From JBBSNV01 sp964458605 (lineage in GTDB: Bacteria > Pseudomonadota > Alphaproteobacteria > Reyranellales > JAQSWP01), in contig CAYWLS010000028.1 of the NCBI GenBank assembly GCA_964458605.1, positions 1 through 51,571 on the forward strand: 51,571 nucleotides of DNA, in the 5' to 3' direction. A program made the position numbers and the translations under genes. The notes beneath the pieces are model-generated. The model saw nothing but the letters and a program-made list of their open reading frames with translations. It did no database searches and had not been told where the DNA came from. Of this stretch, positions 36,675 through 45,363 are shown in pieces. Each line of letters begins with the position of its first letter. Positions within the stretch are counted from its first letter, which is position 1.

Positions 36675-36893
36675 CTAGCGCCGCGGACAGTCGGGCCGGT
36701 TGCAGCGCCCGATGCCGGAAGCGACATAGGTGCCGCAGACCCGGCATTTCTCCATGTCGCTCAGCACCTGCCCGTCGGCGGTCTTGCGCACCTGGCCGGG
36801 ACTGGACGGGCCGTTCAGGAACGCCTGGACCCGGCGCCAGACCAAATAGCCCAGCACCGCCAGCGCGGCGATCAGCAGCAAACGCATCAGCAT
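36675..36893 (-). CDS. Small membrane-anchored zinc-ribbon-like protein (PP0621-like)
   Basis: 72 residues: one N-terminal membrane helix (LMRLLLIAALAVLGYLVWR), a short basic linker, then a four-cysteine motif CRVCGTYVASGIGRCNRPDCPRR at the C-terminus, probably binding zinc in the cytosol. Similar anchored ribbons are common and uncharacterised in proteobacteria. The second Met (36887) may be the true start. It lies upstream of glyQ on the same strand. Confidence 0.72.
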   Translation of the reverse strand: MLMRLLLIAALAVLGYLVWRRVQAFLNGPSSPGQVRKTADGQVLSDMEKCRVCGTYVASGIGRCNRPDCPRR

Positions 36894-36989
36894 CGCCCCG
36901 TTTGTGCGACCGGATCGGCCGGCGGTCAAGCCGCTTGCGGGTCCGTCCTGCCATGCCACACTGACGGCAAAACAGGCTTGGGAGGCGAC

Positions 36990-38156
36990 ATGCAACGCGG
37001 CCAATACAATTTCCTGGCCCAGGACAAGGTGATCTTCGGCGTGCCGACGGCGGAGGCCGTGCTGCAGGAGGCCGACCGGCTGGGCGCCAAACGGCTGTTC
37101 ATCGTCACCAGCAAGAGCCTGAACCGCAACACCCAGGCCATCGCCGGCATCGTCAGGGCGCTGGGGCCGCGTCACGCCGGCACGTTCGACCAGTGTGTGG
37201 CCCATACCCCGCGCCACAGCGTGATCGAGGCCACGCGGGCCGCGCGCGCCGCCCGGCCCGACCTGATCGTCACCATCGGCGGCGGTACGGCGATCGACAC
37301 GGTCAAGGTGATGCTGATCTGCCTGGCCGAGGACGTGGACGACGTCGAGGCGATGTCGGCGCTGCATGTCCAGGTCAATGCCGACGGCACGCGCCGCACG
37401 CCGGCGGTCAAGGATCCGCCGATGCGGCAGATCGTGGTGCCGACCACCCTGTCGGGCGCGGAGTTCTCCAATCTGGGCGGCTGCACCGACCCCCGGCGCA
37501 AGATCAAGGACGCCTATACCGGCAGATATATCGGCGCGCTCAGCGTCATCCTCGATCCCGCCATCACCGTGTACACGCCGGAATGGCTGTGGCTGTCGAC
37601 CGGCATCCGCGCCGTCGATCACGCCATCGAGGGCATCTGCTCCAGCGAGGCGCAGCCCTTCACCGACGCCACCCAGCTTCATGCGCTGCGCCTGTTCCGC
37701 ACCGCCCTGCCGCGCAACAAGGAGCGGCCCGACGACCTGGATGCCCGGCTCGACAGCCAGATCGCGGTGTGGCTGGCCTCGACCGGCATCAACCGCATCC
37801 CCTACGGCGCCAGCCACGGCATCGGCCATGCGCTGGGCGGCGCCGCCGACGTGCCGCACGGCTACACTTCCTGCGTCATGCTGCCGGCGGTGCTGCGTTA
37901 CAACGAGCCGGCCACGGGCGCCAAGCAGAGGATGATCGCCGAGGCGTTCGGCCGCCCCAACGACAGCGCCGCCGATTGCGTCGCCGATCTGATCGCGGCG
38001 CTGGGCCAGCCCGGCCGGCTGCGCGACGTCGGGCTGAAGCGCGAGCAGTTCGACGATGTGGCCCGCGCGGCCATGCACAACATCTGGGTGCGCACCAACC
38101 CGCAGCCGATCCGCAGCGAGGCCGACGTCAAGGCGATCCTGGAAACGGTCTGGTGA
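36990..38156 (+). CDS. Iron-containing alcohol dehydrogenase / maleylacetate reductase-like
   Basis: 388 residues, group III ADH fold: an N-terminal NAD(P) domain with IVTIGGGTAIDTVKVM and PTTLSGAEFSNLGG, and a helical iron domain with AVDHAIEGICS and YGASHGIGHALGGAADVPHGYTSCVMLPAVLRYN supplying His ligands. The HGIGHALGGA and THR/SGAE features are nearest the maleylacetate reductase-like branch. Substrate unknown. Strong ribosome site GGGAGGCGACATG. With the following oxygenase gene it interrupts the otherwise typical glyQ-to-polyprenyl-synthase block. Confidence 0.88.
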   Translation: MQRGQYNFLAQDKVIFGVPTAEAVLQEADRLGAKRLFIVTSKSLNRNTQAIAGIVRALGPRHAGTFDQCVAHTPRHSVIEATRAARAARPDLIVTIGGGTAIDTVKVMLICLAEDVDDVEAMSALHVQVNADGTRRTPAVKDPPMRQIVVPTTLSGAEFSNLGGCTDPRRKIKDAYTGRYIGALSVILDPAITVYTPEWLWLSTGIRAVDHAIEGICSSEAQPFTDATQLHALRLFRTALPRNKERPDDLDARLDSQIAVWLASTGINRIPYGASHGIGHALGGAADVPHGYTSCVMLPAVLRYNEPATGAKQRMIAEAFGRPNDSAADCVADLIAALGQPGRLRDVGLKREQFDDVARAAMHNIWVRTNPQPIRSEADVKAILETVW

Positions 38157-38163
38157 TTGCCGC

Positions 38164-38652
38164 TTGCCCGCCACCGGCGACATACTGAGCTTCGACGGCT
38201 TCGCCGGCGCCGCGCAATGCGCCGAGCTGGTGGCCTGGACGGCGGCCAACATGGCCGCGCTGGCCAGCCGATGGGAGGATTCGATCTTCTCCGGCCGGGT
38301 GATCGACCGGCCGCGCCAGCCCACCGCCGAGGCCTTGGCGCGCAAGGCGGTGGCGCTGGTCGGCGTCGGAACCGGCCAGTCGATGGCGCTCGATACCCAC
38401 CAACTGACGGTATGGCCCCCGGGCAGCGCACAGCCGGCCCATCTCGACAACCGCCGCGCCCAGACGCGCTTCGCCGCCATCCTCTATCTCAACGACGATT
38501 TCAGCGGCGGCGAGACCTTCTTCGAAGGCATCGACTTCGCCGGCAAACCCCGGACCGGACGGCTGATCGCCTTCCCCGGCCGCCACCTGCGCCACGGCGT
38601 GCGCCGCATCGATGCGGGCACGCGCTACACCCTGGCGCTGTGGTTCAAATAG
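38164..38652 (+). CDS. 2-oxoglutarate/Fe(II) oxygenase, prolyl-4-hydroxylase-like
   Basis: About 162 residues, double-stranded beta-helix. The iron ligands are visible as HLDNRR (HxD) and, near the end, HGVRRIDAGTRYTLALWF, whose His is the third ligand and whose Arg is the 2OG contact. The segment FAAILYLNDDFSGGETFFEGI is diagnostic of P4Hc-type enzymes. The start is uncertain: I choose the TTG at 38164, seven bases after the Fe-ADH stop, as no ATG fits; translation is probably coupled to the dehydrogenase. The substrate could be a protein or a small molecule. Confidence 0.8.
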   Translation: MPATGDILSFDGFAGAAQCAELVAWTAANMAALASRWEDSIFSGRVIDRPRQPTAEALARKAVALVGVGTGQSMALDTHQLTVWPPGSAQPAHLDNRRAQTRFAAILYLNDDFSGGETFFEGIDFAGKPRTGRLIAFPGRHLRHGVRRIDAGTRYTLALWFK

Positions 38653-38662
38653 CCGTCATGCT

Positions 38663-38727
38663 GAGCGCAGCGAAGCATCTTGCCGCGCCAAGCCAGCGTT
38701 GTTGAGAAAAGATGCTTCGCTGCGCTC
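38663..38727. repeat. Perfect 19-bp inverted repeat, bidirectional terminator-like
   Basis: GAGCGCAGCGAAGCATCTT (38663-38681) and its exact reverse complement (38709-38727) around a 27-base loop, between convergent genes. It carries the AGCGAAGCATCTTGCCGC word of the family also seen at 21925 and 41625. No T-run, but a stem this long in both transcripts could stop or protect 3' ends. Confidence 0.85.
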
Positions 38728-38739
38728 TGGATGGCGAAG

Positions 38740-39624
38740 CTAAAGCCCGTAGCGGCTCCACCAGGCGCGTTCCTCGACGGCCGCGACCAGGCCGCGCGCC
38801 AGGTCCAACCCCAGCGCGCCGCCCAGTTCGCCGGGAACCGTCTCGACCGGCGCTTCGGTGCGGCCCAGCAGCCGCGTGATCAGCATGCGCCTGGGCGGGG
38901 TGACGACGCGCAGCCGAACGCGCTCGCCGTAATTGCGCCGCAGCACGCCGCGCAGTTCGCCGATGCCGTCGATCAGGCCCATCTGCTTGGCCTTGGCTCC
39001 GCTCCAGAACTCGCCGGAGAACAGGGTGCCCTCGTCGGCCTTCAGCTTCAGGCCGCGCCGGCTGCGCACCTGCTGCTTGAAGTTCTCGTGGACCTCGGCC
39101 TGGAACGCCTTGAGCCGGTCGACGTCTTCCTGGATCTCGGGCTGGAACGGATCGAGCATCGATTTGTGCGTGCCCGAGGTGTGGATGCGGCGCTTGATGC
39201 CGTGGCGGACGATGAAGTCCTCGAAGCCGAAGCTGGCGGAGATCACGCCGATCGAGCCGACCACCGAGTTGGCGTCGGCCCAGATCTCGTCGGCGGCGCT
39301 GGCCAGCCAGTAGCCGCCCGAGGCCGCGACGTCCTCGATGAAGGCGTAGACCGGCAGGTTCTTCTCGCCGGCCATGGCGCGGATGCGGGCGGCGATCAGC
39401 GCCGACTGCACCGGCGAGCCGCCCGGCGAATTGATCTTCAGCGCCACCGCCTTGACGCCGCGCAGGCTGAAAGCGCGGTGCAGCAGCCCGGCCAGCCCGG
39501 CCATCGACAGCCCGCCGCGCAGCCCGCCGCTGGGGGCGATCACGCCGCTCAGCCGCAGCACCGCCACCACCGGCGGCGGATTGCGCCAGCGCTCCAGAGT
39601 CAGGATCGATTTCAGCTTGCCCAT
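38740..39624 (-). CDS. Signal peptide peptidase A-type S49 protease
   Basis: 294 residues. The short SppA/SohB form with a Ser-Lys dyad: S102 in DVAASGGYWLASAADEI and K154 in HTSGTHKSMLDPFQP, 52 residues apart as in the Bacillus enzyme. KINSPGGSPVQSALI and SVVGSIGVI are also typical. There is no clear N-terminal membrane anchor, unlike many relatives. It probably degrades signal or membrane peptides. Followed at five bases (upstream in the genome order of transcription) by the methyltransferase gene, with which it is co-transcribed. Confidence 0.9.
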   Translation of the reverse strand: MGKLKSILTLERWRNPPPVVAVLRLSGVIAPSGGLRGGLSMAGLAGLLHRAFSLRGVKAVALKINSPGGSPVQSALIAARIRAMAGEKNLPVYAFIEDVAASGGYWLASAADEIWADANSVVGSIGVISASFGFEDFIVRHGIKRRIHTSGTHKSMLDPFQPEIQEDVDRLKAFQAEVHENFKQQVRSRRGLKLKADEGTLFSGEFWSGAKAKQMGLIDGIGELRGVLRRNYGERVRLRVVTPPRRMLITRLLGRTEAPVETVPGELGGALGLDLARGLVAAVEERAWWSRYGL

Positions 39625-39629
39625 GGTCT

Positions 39630-40376
39630 TTATATGTAGAGCGCGGCGGCGTGACGCAATATCTCTTCGGCCGCGACGGTATAGGCGCCGCCGGCCTCGT
39701 GCAGCACCAGCCCCGGCGCCAGGCGCAGCGGCGTCGCCACCGACTTGCGCGCCCGCACCAGCACCCGGCGCGCCGCCTTGCCGTCGGCCGGCCATAGCGG
39801 GAACACCACGATCTCGCCGGCCTTGCCCTCGAGCAGCGCCAGGATCTCGCCCAGCCGGTCGGCGCGATGGATCATCGTCAGGCTGCCCCGGGACCGCAGC
39901 ATGATCAGGCAGAAAGCGAGCCAGGCCGCCAGGTCGGCGCTGCTTTCGATATTGGCCATCGCCTTGGACGGATCGGGCGGCGCGGTGCCTTCATCGGCCG
40001 CCACATGCGGCGGATTGGTCATGACGTGGTGGAAGGTGCCGGGCGCCAGCCGCGGCGGCATGCGCCTGGCAATGTCGGCGACGATGGTCTCGACCCGACC
40101 CTCCATCCGGTTGAGCTGCACGTTGCGCGAGGCCAGCGCCGCCAGCTCGCGCTGCACCTCGATACCGACCACGCGGCAACCCGCCACGCGCGCCGCCAGG
40201 CACAGCGACGCCGCGCCGACGCCCGAGCCGACGTCGAGAATGGTCTCGCCCTCCTCCGCCTCGATGGCGGCAGCCAGGATCACCGCATCGATCGCCACGC
40301 GATAGCCCTGGCGCGGCTGCAGCAGCCGCACCCGACCGTCGAGCAGGGCGTCCTCGCTGATGCCCGAATCGTCCAT
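39630..40376 (-). CDS. TrmN6-like tRNA/N6-adenine methyltransferase
   Basis: 248 residues. The substrate-recognition start SEDALLDGRVRLLQPRQGYRVAIDAVILAAAI is followed by the SAM motif ILDVGSGVGAASLCLAARV and the catalytic NPP tripeptide in VMTNPPHVAADEG. This matches the tRNA1(Val) A37 N6-methyltransferase group; the alphaproteobacterial members are not well tested. The ATG at 40376 follows TTGGGGATGTG; one ten codons upstream is also possible. First gene of a pair with the S49 protease, divergent from the polyprenyl synthase. Confidence 0.88.
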   Translation of the reverse strand: MDDSGISEDALLDGRVRLLQPRQGYRVAIDAVILAAAIEAEEGETILDVGSGVGAASLCLAARVAGCRVVGIEVQRELAALASRNVQLNRMEGRVETIVADIARRMPPRLAPGTFHHVMTNPPHVAADEGTAPPDPSKAMANIESSADLAAWLAFCLIMLRSRGSLTMIHRADRLGEILALLEGKAGEIVVFPLWPADGKAARRVLVRARKSVATPLRLAPGLVLHEAGGAYTVAAEEILRHAAALYI

Positions 40377-40587
40377 CACATCCCCAAGCGCAATCCCCGA
40401 CCGCATCACCGAACGCCGGCGCGATCCGCGCCGCTTGCCCGCGACGCGACGATGCGCGATACAGGCGTCAGTTGCCGCTCGTGCGGCCCTTCGCCGCAAA
40501 GTCGCCAACCGGCCGCGCTTGACCGGTTGTGGTCCGGGCCTATGTTAAAGAAGCTGAATTCCCCATCGCCGCGGCAGGATAGATCGC

Positions 40588-41607
40588 ATGGCCGTCGTTG
40601 TCAGCCTCGACGAGAAACGCAAGGGCAAGCCGTCCGGACTGGACGGGCTGCTGGCCATCGCCGGCGGCGATCTGGAACTGGTCAATCAGGCGATCCTCGA
40701 CCGCATGCAGTCGCAGGTCGGTCTCATTCCGCAAGTGGCCGGACATCTGGTGGAAGCGGGCGGCAAGCGGCTGCGGCCGCTGCTGACCCTGGCATCGGCC
40801 CGGCTGTCGGGCTATCGCGGCCGCGACCACATCCTGCTGGCCGCCTGCGTCGAGTTCATCCACACCGCCACCCTGCTGCACGACGACGTGGTCGACGGCT
40901 CGGACCTGCGCCGCGGCAAGCCTTCGGCCAATGCGCTGTGGGGCAACAAGTCGAGCGTGCTGGTGGGCGACTTCATGTTCACCCGCGCCTTCGAGCTGAT
41001 GGTCGAGGTCGGCTCGCTCGAAGTGCTGCGCATCCTGTCGCAAGCCTCCTCGGTGATCGCCGAGGGCGAGGTGCTGCAGATGCAGACCGCCAACAACACG
41101 GCGGCCGGCGAGCAGGCCTATCTCGAGGTGATCGAGGCCAAGACCGCCAAGCTGTTCGCCGCCGCCTGCCAGGTGGGCGGCGCCATCGCCGGCCGGCCGG
41201 CCGCCGAATGCGAGGCGCTGGAAAGCTACGGCACCAATATCGGCATCGCCTTCCAGCTGGTCGACGACGTGCTCGACTACGCGGCCAAGCAGGCCACGCT
41301 GGGCAAGGCGCTGGGCGACGATTTCCGCGAGGGCAAGATCACCCTGCCGGTGATCCTGGCGTTCCGCCGCGGCGACGAGGAGGAACGCAACTTCTGGCGC
41401 AGCGCCATGGAGAAGCTGGAGCAGAGCGAAAGCGATCTCGAGCACGCCGTGGCGCTGATGACCAAGCACAACGCGCTGAGCGACACGCTCGACCGCGCCC
41501 GCCACTACGGTCGCATGGCGCGCGACGCCATGGGCCTGTTCCCCGATTCGGTCGAGAAGCGCGCCTTTCTCGACGTGGTCGATTTCAGCATCGAGCGCGG
41601 GTTCTGA
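40588..41607 (+). CDS. ispB: Long-chain polyprenyl diphosphate synthase (octa-/decaprenyl)
   Basis: 339 residues. Conserved trans-prenyltransferase motifs are GGKRLRP (59-65), first Asp-rich LLHDDVVDGSDLRRG (D99, D100, D103), GDFMFTRAF and second Asp-rich LVDDVLDYAA with KALGDDFREGKITLP. Small residues ahead of the first Asp motif allow a long product, used as the ubiquinone side chain. Ribosome site CAGGATAG. It is commonly found next to this methyltransferase and protease in alphaproteobacteria, as here. Confidence 0.93.
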   Translation: MAVVVSLDEKRKGKPSGLDGLLAIAGGDLELVNQAILDRMQSQVGLIPQVAGHLVEAGGKRLRPLLTLASARLSGYRGRDHILLAACVEFIHTATLLHDDVVDGSDLRRGKPSANALWGNKSSVLVGDFMFTRAFELMVEVGSLEVLRILSQASSVIAEGEVLQMQTANNTAAGEQAYLEVIEAKTAKLFAAACQVGGAIAGRPAAECEALESYGTNIGIAFQLVDDVLDYAAKQATLGKALGDDFREGKITLPVILAFRRGDEEERNFWRSAMEKLEQSESDLEHAVALMTKHNALSDTLDRARHYGRMARDAMGLFPDSVEKRAFLDVVDFSIERGF

Positions 41608-41624
41608 TTTTCGTCATGACGCGG

Positions 41625-41700
41625 GCAGCGAGGCGTCTTGCTTCGACGCGATAGGCCGTTTGCGACCAAGCATGGTCCTTCGCTTCGCTCGCGACGACGA
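41625..41700. repeat. Diverged copy of the AGCGAAGC..CTTGC intergenic element
   Basis: GGCAGCGAGGCGTCTTGCTTC at the left end and CTTCGCTTCGCTCGC at the right, forming an imperfect long-range inverted repeat between convergent genes. Relation to the elements at 38663 and 21925 rests on the shared word only. Confidence 0.4.
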
Positions 41701-41706
41701 AAGAAA

Positions 41707-42045
41707 TCACCCCTCTACCGACGTCTCCTGCAGCACCTCGTAATGCCTGGCGGTGCGGTCGTAATCGACCAGCGCGGCGACCGCCTCGGGCTCGACCATC
41801 GCCTGCTCGATATCGGCGCCGGCGAAGGCCTTGATGGCGTCGAGCGAGGACCAGCGCGTCAGCACCGTATACTCCACCGTCCCGCCATCGGCGGCGGCGG
41901 CCAGGCGGCGGCGCAGCAGCCGCGCGCCCAGAAAGCCGGCCACGCCGCGCAGCGCGGGCAGCACGTTGGTGCGGAAATGCCGCGGATAGGCGGCCGCCTT
42001 GCCGGGCGCCGCCCGGCCGCGCCATTCGCGCACGATCACACTCAT
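41707..42045 (-). CDS. Antibiotic biosynthesis monooxygenase (ABM) domain protein
   Basis: 112 residues, one dimeric alpha-beta barrel domain: MSVIVREWRGRAAPGKAAAYPRHFRTNVLPALRGVAGFLGARLL, then VEYTVLTRWSSLDAIKAFAGADIEQAMVEPEA and YEVLQ. ABM proteins act as cofactor-free oxygenases or heme-related sensors; the role is unknown. Stand-alone, convergent with the polyprenyl synthase and divergent from tRNA-Pro. Confidence 0.82.
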   Translation of the reverse strand: MSVIVREWRGRAAPGKAAAYPRHFRTNVLPALRGVAGFLGARLLRRRLAAAADGGTVEYTVLTRWSSLDAIKAFAGADIEQAMVEPEAVAALVDYDRTARHYEVLQETSVEG

Positions 42046-42190
42046 CCTGTCCTCCGAAATCCCGGGAATCCGGGCCGAATGCGGCCTTGCAGGCCAAGGC
42101 AGCGGGCATTATAACCATGCCCCGCCACGGCCCCAACCGAGCCCGGAACCAATTCCGGGCGCCTTCGCCTGGATGCCGCGGCCGATCGGA

Positions 42191-42267
42191 CGGAGTGTAG
42201 CTCAGCCTGGTAGAGCACTAGCTTCGGGAGCTAGGGGCCGGAGGTTCGAATCCTCTCACTCCGACCA
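42191..42267 (+). tRNA. tRNA-Pro (CGG)
   Basis: Complete 77-base tRNA with encoded CCA. Acceptor CGGAGTG/CACTCCG, D-arm GCTCAGCCTGGTAGAGC, anticodon stem CTAGC/GCTAG with loop TTCGGGA (anticodon CGG), T-arm GGAGG-TTCGAAT-CCTCT. The 3' end is two bases from the stop of the convergent TAXI gene. No integrase or duplicated 3' end is nearby, so no sign of an integrated element. Confidence 0.97.
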
Positions 42268-42269
42268 TT

Positions 42270-43508
42270 TCACGGCAGCAGGCCTTTTTCCCGGAAATAG
42301 CGCCTGGCGCCCTCGTGCAGCGGGGCCGTCAGCGCCGCCTTCACCATGTCCTCGCGCTTCAGCCCGCCGAGGCCCGGATGCTGGGCCATGAACAGGTCGA
42401 GATTGTCGAACACCGACTTGACCAGCGCGTAGACCACGTCGTCGGGTACGGCGGCGGAAGTCACCAAGGTGGCGCGCACGCCCAAGGTCTGGGTGTCGCC
42501 TTCCAGGCCGCGATAGGCGTCGGCCGGAATCGCCGACGGCGCGTAGTAAGGCCGGTCCTTGATCAGCTTGGCCACCGCCGGTCCCGCCACCGGCACGAAG
42601 CGCGCGTGACAGCGCGAGATCATGTCCTGCACGAAGGGCGCGGGATGATGGGTCATCATCACCACCACGTCGACCGTGCCGTTGCAGAAGGCCTCGGCGG
42701 CCTGCCCGTCGGTCGCCTCGGTCAGGGTGCCGGCGTCCTGCAGCCGCCAGCCATGGGCCGCGACCAGCGTATCGAACAGGATGCGCTGGCCCGAGCCCTG
42801 CGGCCCGGCGGCGATGCGCTTGCCCTTGATCTGCTCGAAATCGGCGATGCCGCTGTCCTGGCGCGCCAGCACGGTGAGCGATTCGGGATAGAGCGACAGC
42901 ACCGCGCGCAATTCCCTGACCGGACCGTTGGCCTTGAACACGCCATTGCCCTGGACGGCGTAGTACTGCCAGTCCGACTGGACGATGCCGAACTCCAGAT
43001 CGCCGTTGCGCAGGCCGCGCACATTGGCGGTCGAACCGCTGGTGCTCTCCACCAGGCAGCGGATGGCGCTCGGGTTGGGCGGCCGGGTCAGCATGCGGCA
43101 CAACGCACCGCCGGTCGGGAAATAGAGGCCATTGACCGCGTTGGTACCGATGCGGACCACCCGCTCCGGCGCCTTGCCCGCGCCGCCCTGCGATCCGGTC
43201 GCCGGCGCGGCGCTGCCGGCGGGCGCGGCCTGGGGCGGCGGCGCAGCGGGCGCCGCATCGGGCGCAGCGTTGCCGGCGGGCGACCTGGCGGTGGGCGTGT
43301 CGGCGGCGGGCGGTGCGCTGGACGGCGTGGCGCCGGGCGCCGTCGGCGTGCCCGGCGGCGGGGCGACCGACGGCTTGGCCGGCGCCGCCGGCTTGCCCGG
43401 AGCACCGGTCTGGGCGTGCGGCTGCGACGCAAACGACGCGGCGAATGCGAGCGCGATTGCGAGTGCGGCGGCCAGACGCAACACGGACGGCCGCGCGCGA
43501 TTAGGCAT
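42270..43508 (-). CDS. TAXI-family TRAP transporter solute-binding protein with Pro/Ala linker
   Basis: 412 residues. Signal peptide 1-33 (ending PHAQ), then about 80 residues very rich in Pro and Ala (roughly 35-115), likely an extended linker. The TAXI binding domain begins VVRIGTNAVNGLYFPTGGALCRM, with ESTSGSTANVRGLRNGDLEFGIVQSDWQY, AGPQGSGQRILFDTLV and DGQAAEAFCNGTVDVVVMMTHHPAPFV. It binds a carboxylic acid in the periplasm for a TRAP permease, but no permease gene is in the window. The mature domain has about the normal family length. Confidence 0.88.
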   Translation of the reverse strand: MPNRARPSVLRLAAALAIALAFAASFASQPHAQTGAPGKPAAPAKPSVAPPPGTPTAPGATPSSAPPAADTPTARSPAGNAAPDAAPAAPPPQAAPAGSAAPATGSQGGAGKAPERVVRIGTNAVNGLYFPTGGALCRMLTRPPNPSAIRCLVESTSGSTANVRGLRNGDLEFGIVQSDWQYYAVQGNGVFKANGPVRELRAVLSLYPESLTVLARQDSGIADFEQIKGKRIAAGPQGSGQRILFDTLVAAHGWRLQDAGTLTEATDGQAAEAFCNGTVDVVVMMTHHPAPFVQDMISRCHARFVPVAGPAVAKLIKDRPYYAPSAIPADAYRGLEGDTQTLGVRATLVTSAAVPDDVVYALVKSVFDNLDLFMAQHPGLGGLKREDMVKAALTAPLHEGARRYFREKGLLP

Positions 43509-43668
43509 CGTCGCGTTCCATGGCCGGCCATTGTGTCCATCGCCGCCCATGGGAGCAACCCGAAACTGCCCGCGACAGGCATCGCCGTCGCGCCGCAACA
43601 ACGGCTTTGTGCGCCGCGGTTGCAGCGCTAACATGGCATTCCCGTCAGCTTGCGCGTTGCCCCTCGCC

Positions 43669-44184
43669 ATGGATCTGCGCCACCATATCCGCACCATCGC
43701 CGATTTCCCCAAACCCGGAATCCTCTTCTACGACATCTCCACCCTGCTGGCGCATCCGCGTGCCTGGCAGGCGGCGATCGCGCAGCTCACCGACGCGATC
43801 CGGCAATACAAGCCCGACGTCCTGGCCGGCATCGAATCGCGCGGCTTCCTGGTGGCCGCGCCGCTGGCGCTGCACATGGATTGCGGCTTCGTCATGCTGC
43901 GCAAGCGCGGCAAGCTGCCGGGCAAGACGGTCGGCCACACCTACGAACTCGAATACGGCCAGGACACGATCGAAATCCAGGCCGACGCCATCAAGCCGGG
44001 CCAGCGCGTCGTCATCCTCGACGATCTGCTGGCCACCGGCGGCACCCTGGCCGCGGCGGTGAAGCTGATCGAGAAAGTTGGCGGAAAAGTGGTGGGCGCC
44101 GGCTGCATCATCGAATTGACGTTTCTCAATGGCCGAAAGGCGGTCGAGGTGCCGATTACCGCCCTGGTGCAATACGACCAATAG
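43669..44184 (+). CDS. apt: Adenine phosphoribosyltransferase
   Basis: 171 residues. DLRHHIRTIADFPKPGILFYDISTLLAHP is the classic Apt opening; AGIESRGFLVAAPLAL and the PRPP site VVILDDLLATGGTLAAAVKLIEKVG follow, then IELTFLNGRKAV. It salvages adenine to AMP in the cytosol. The start at the ATG giving MDLRHH matches homologues; an upstream ATG at 43633 is in frame. The ribosome site is weak. Confidence 0.95.
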   Translation: MDLRHHIRTIADFPKPGILFYDISTLLAHPRAWQAAIAQLTDAIRQYKPDVLAGIESRGFLVAAPLALHMDCGFVMLRKRGKLPGKTVGHTYELEYGQDTIEIQADAIKPGQRVVILDDLLATGGTLAAAVKLIEKVGGKVVGAGCIIELTFLNGRKAVEVPITALVQYDQ

Positions 44185-44273
44185 ACTGCGCGAATGACGC
44201 GGTAGCGGGCTTGAACCGGCCGCACCGATGCGGCCTGATCGACGCAACCAAATAACCGAACGGGGAAAGCAAC

Positions 44274-45356
44274 ATGTCCGTGGTCCAGAACTTCTCCAAT
44301 ACCTACGCCGAAGCGCGCGAAAAATTCTTTGCCGCCGCCGCTGCCGCCGGCTGCTCGATGCGCTCGTACAAGAACCCGACGCGCGGGCCGGGCGGCGAGC
44401 GGCTGTTCACCGACGTGGCGCGGCTGGGACCGCGCGACGCTTCCAAGATGCTGGTGCTGACCTCGGCGACCCATGGCGTCGAGGGCTTCTGCGGTTCGGG
44501 CGCGCAGATCTCCTATCTGCGCTCGGGCAAGGCCAACAAGCTGCCGCCCGATACCGGGCTGCTGATCATCCATGCCGTCAATCCGCACGGCTTCGCCTGG
44601 ATCCGCCGCGTCAACGAAGACAACGTCGATCTCAACCGCAACTTCGTCGACCATTCCAAGGCCTATCCGAAGAACGACGGCTACGACGAGATTGCCGCCG
44701 CCATCAAGCCGCGGAAGTGGGACGACGCCGGCCTGGCCGAAGCGCAGAAGGTGCTGGACAGCTACATCCAGAAGCACGGCGCGTTCGGCTTCCAGCAGGC
44801 GGTGAGCGGCGGCCAGTATCGCCACGCCGACGGCGTGTTCTACGGCGGCAACAAGCCGACCTGGTCGAACCAGACCATCCGCCGCATCATCCGGCGCGAA
44901 CTGGGCCAGGCCAAGAAGATCGCGCTGATCGACTTCCACACCGGGCTGGGTCCGTTCGGCCACGGCGAGCTGATCGCGGTGGGCGATCCGGGCTCGCCGA
45001 TGATGAAACGCAGCCAGCAATGGTACGGCGACCAGGTCACTTCGCCCGAGGGCGGCACCTCGACCTCGGCCATCGTGGTCGGCGTGATGGCCGACGCCTT
45101 CCCGCAGGAAGCGCCCTATGCCGAGGTCACCGGCATCGCCATCGAATACGGCACCTATCCGGTGCCCGAAGTGCTGAACGCGGTGCGCCAGGACAACTGG
45201 ATCCATGCCCACGGCGACCTGAACTCGGCGCAGGGCAAGGAGTTCAAGGCCTACATGAAGGAGCGCTTCTACCCGGCCGCCGACAACTGGAAGGAAATGG
45301 TGTGGGCGCGCGCCGACGAGATCATCGGCAAGACGCTGAAGGGGCTGAATTCCTAG
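44274..45356 (+). CDS. DUF2817 family M14-like carboxypeptidase homologue
   Basis: 360 residues. It resembles zinc carboxypeptidase/aspartoacylase folds: possible zinc ligands in SATHGVEGFCGS (HxxE), a later IDFHTGLGPFGHGEL, and the catalytic-type Glu in IAIEYGTYPV; NEDNVDLNRNF is the substrate-arginine region. No signal peptide, so cytosolic. Substrate unknown. Good ribosome site (ACGGGGAAAGC). 89 bases after apt, possibly one transcript. Confidence 0.85.
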   Translation: MSVVQNFSNTYAEAREKFFAAAAAAGCSMRSYKNPTRGPGGERLFTDVARLGPRDASKMLVLTSATHGVEGFCGSGAQISYLRSGKANKLPPDTGLLIIHAVNPHGFAWIRRVNEDNVDLNRNFVDHSKAYPKNDGYDEIAAAIKPRKWDDAGLAEAQKVLDSYIQKHGAFGFQQAVSGGQYRHADGVFYGGNKPTWSNQTIRRIIRRELGQAKKIALIDFHTGLGPFGHGELIAVGDPGSPMMKRSQQWYGDQVTSPEGGTSTSAIVVGVMADAFPQEAPYAEVTGIAIEYGTYPVPEVLNAVRQDNWIHAHGDLNSAQGKEFKAYMKERFYPAADNWKEMVWARADEIIGKTLKGLNS

Positions 45357-45363
45357 GGGATTT

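Noticed and set aside
42191..42267. tRNA-Pro as an integration site of a genomic island
   Set aside because: No integrase, no repeated tRNA 3' end and no composition change on either side.
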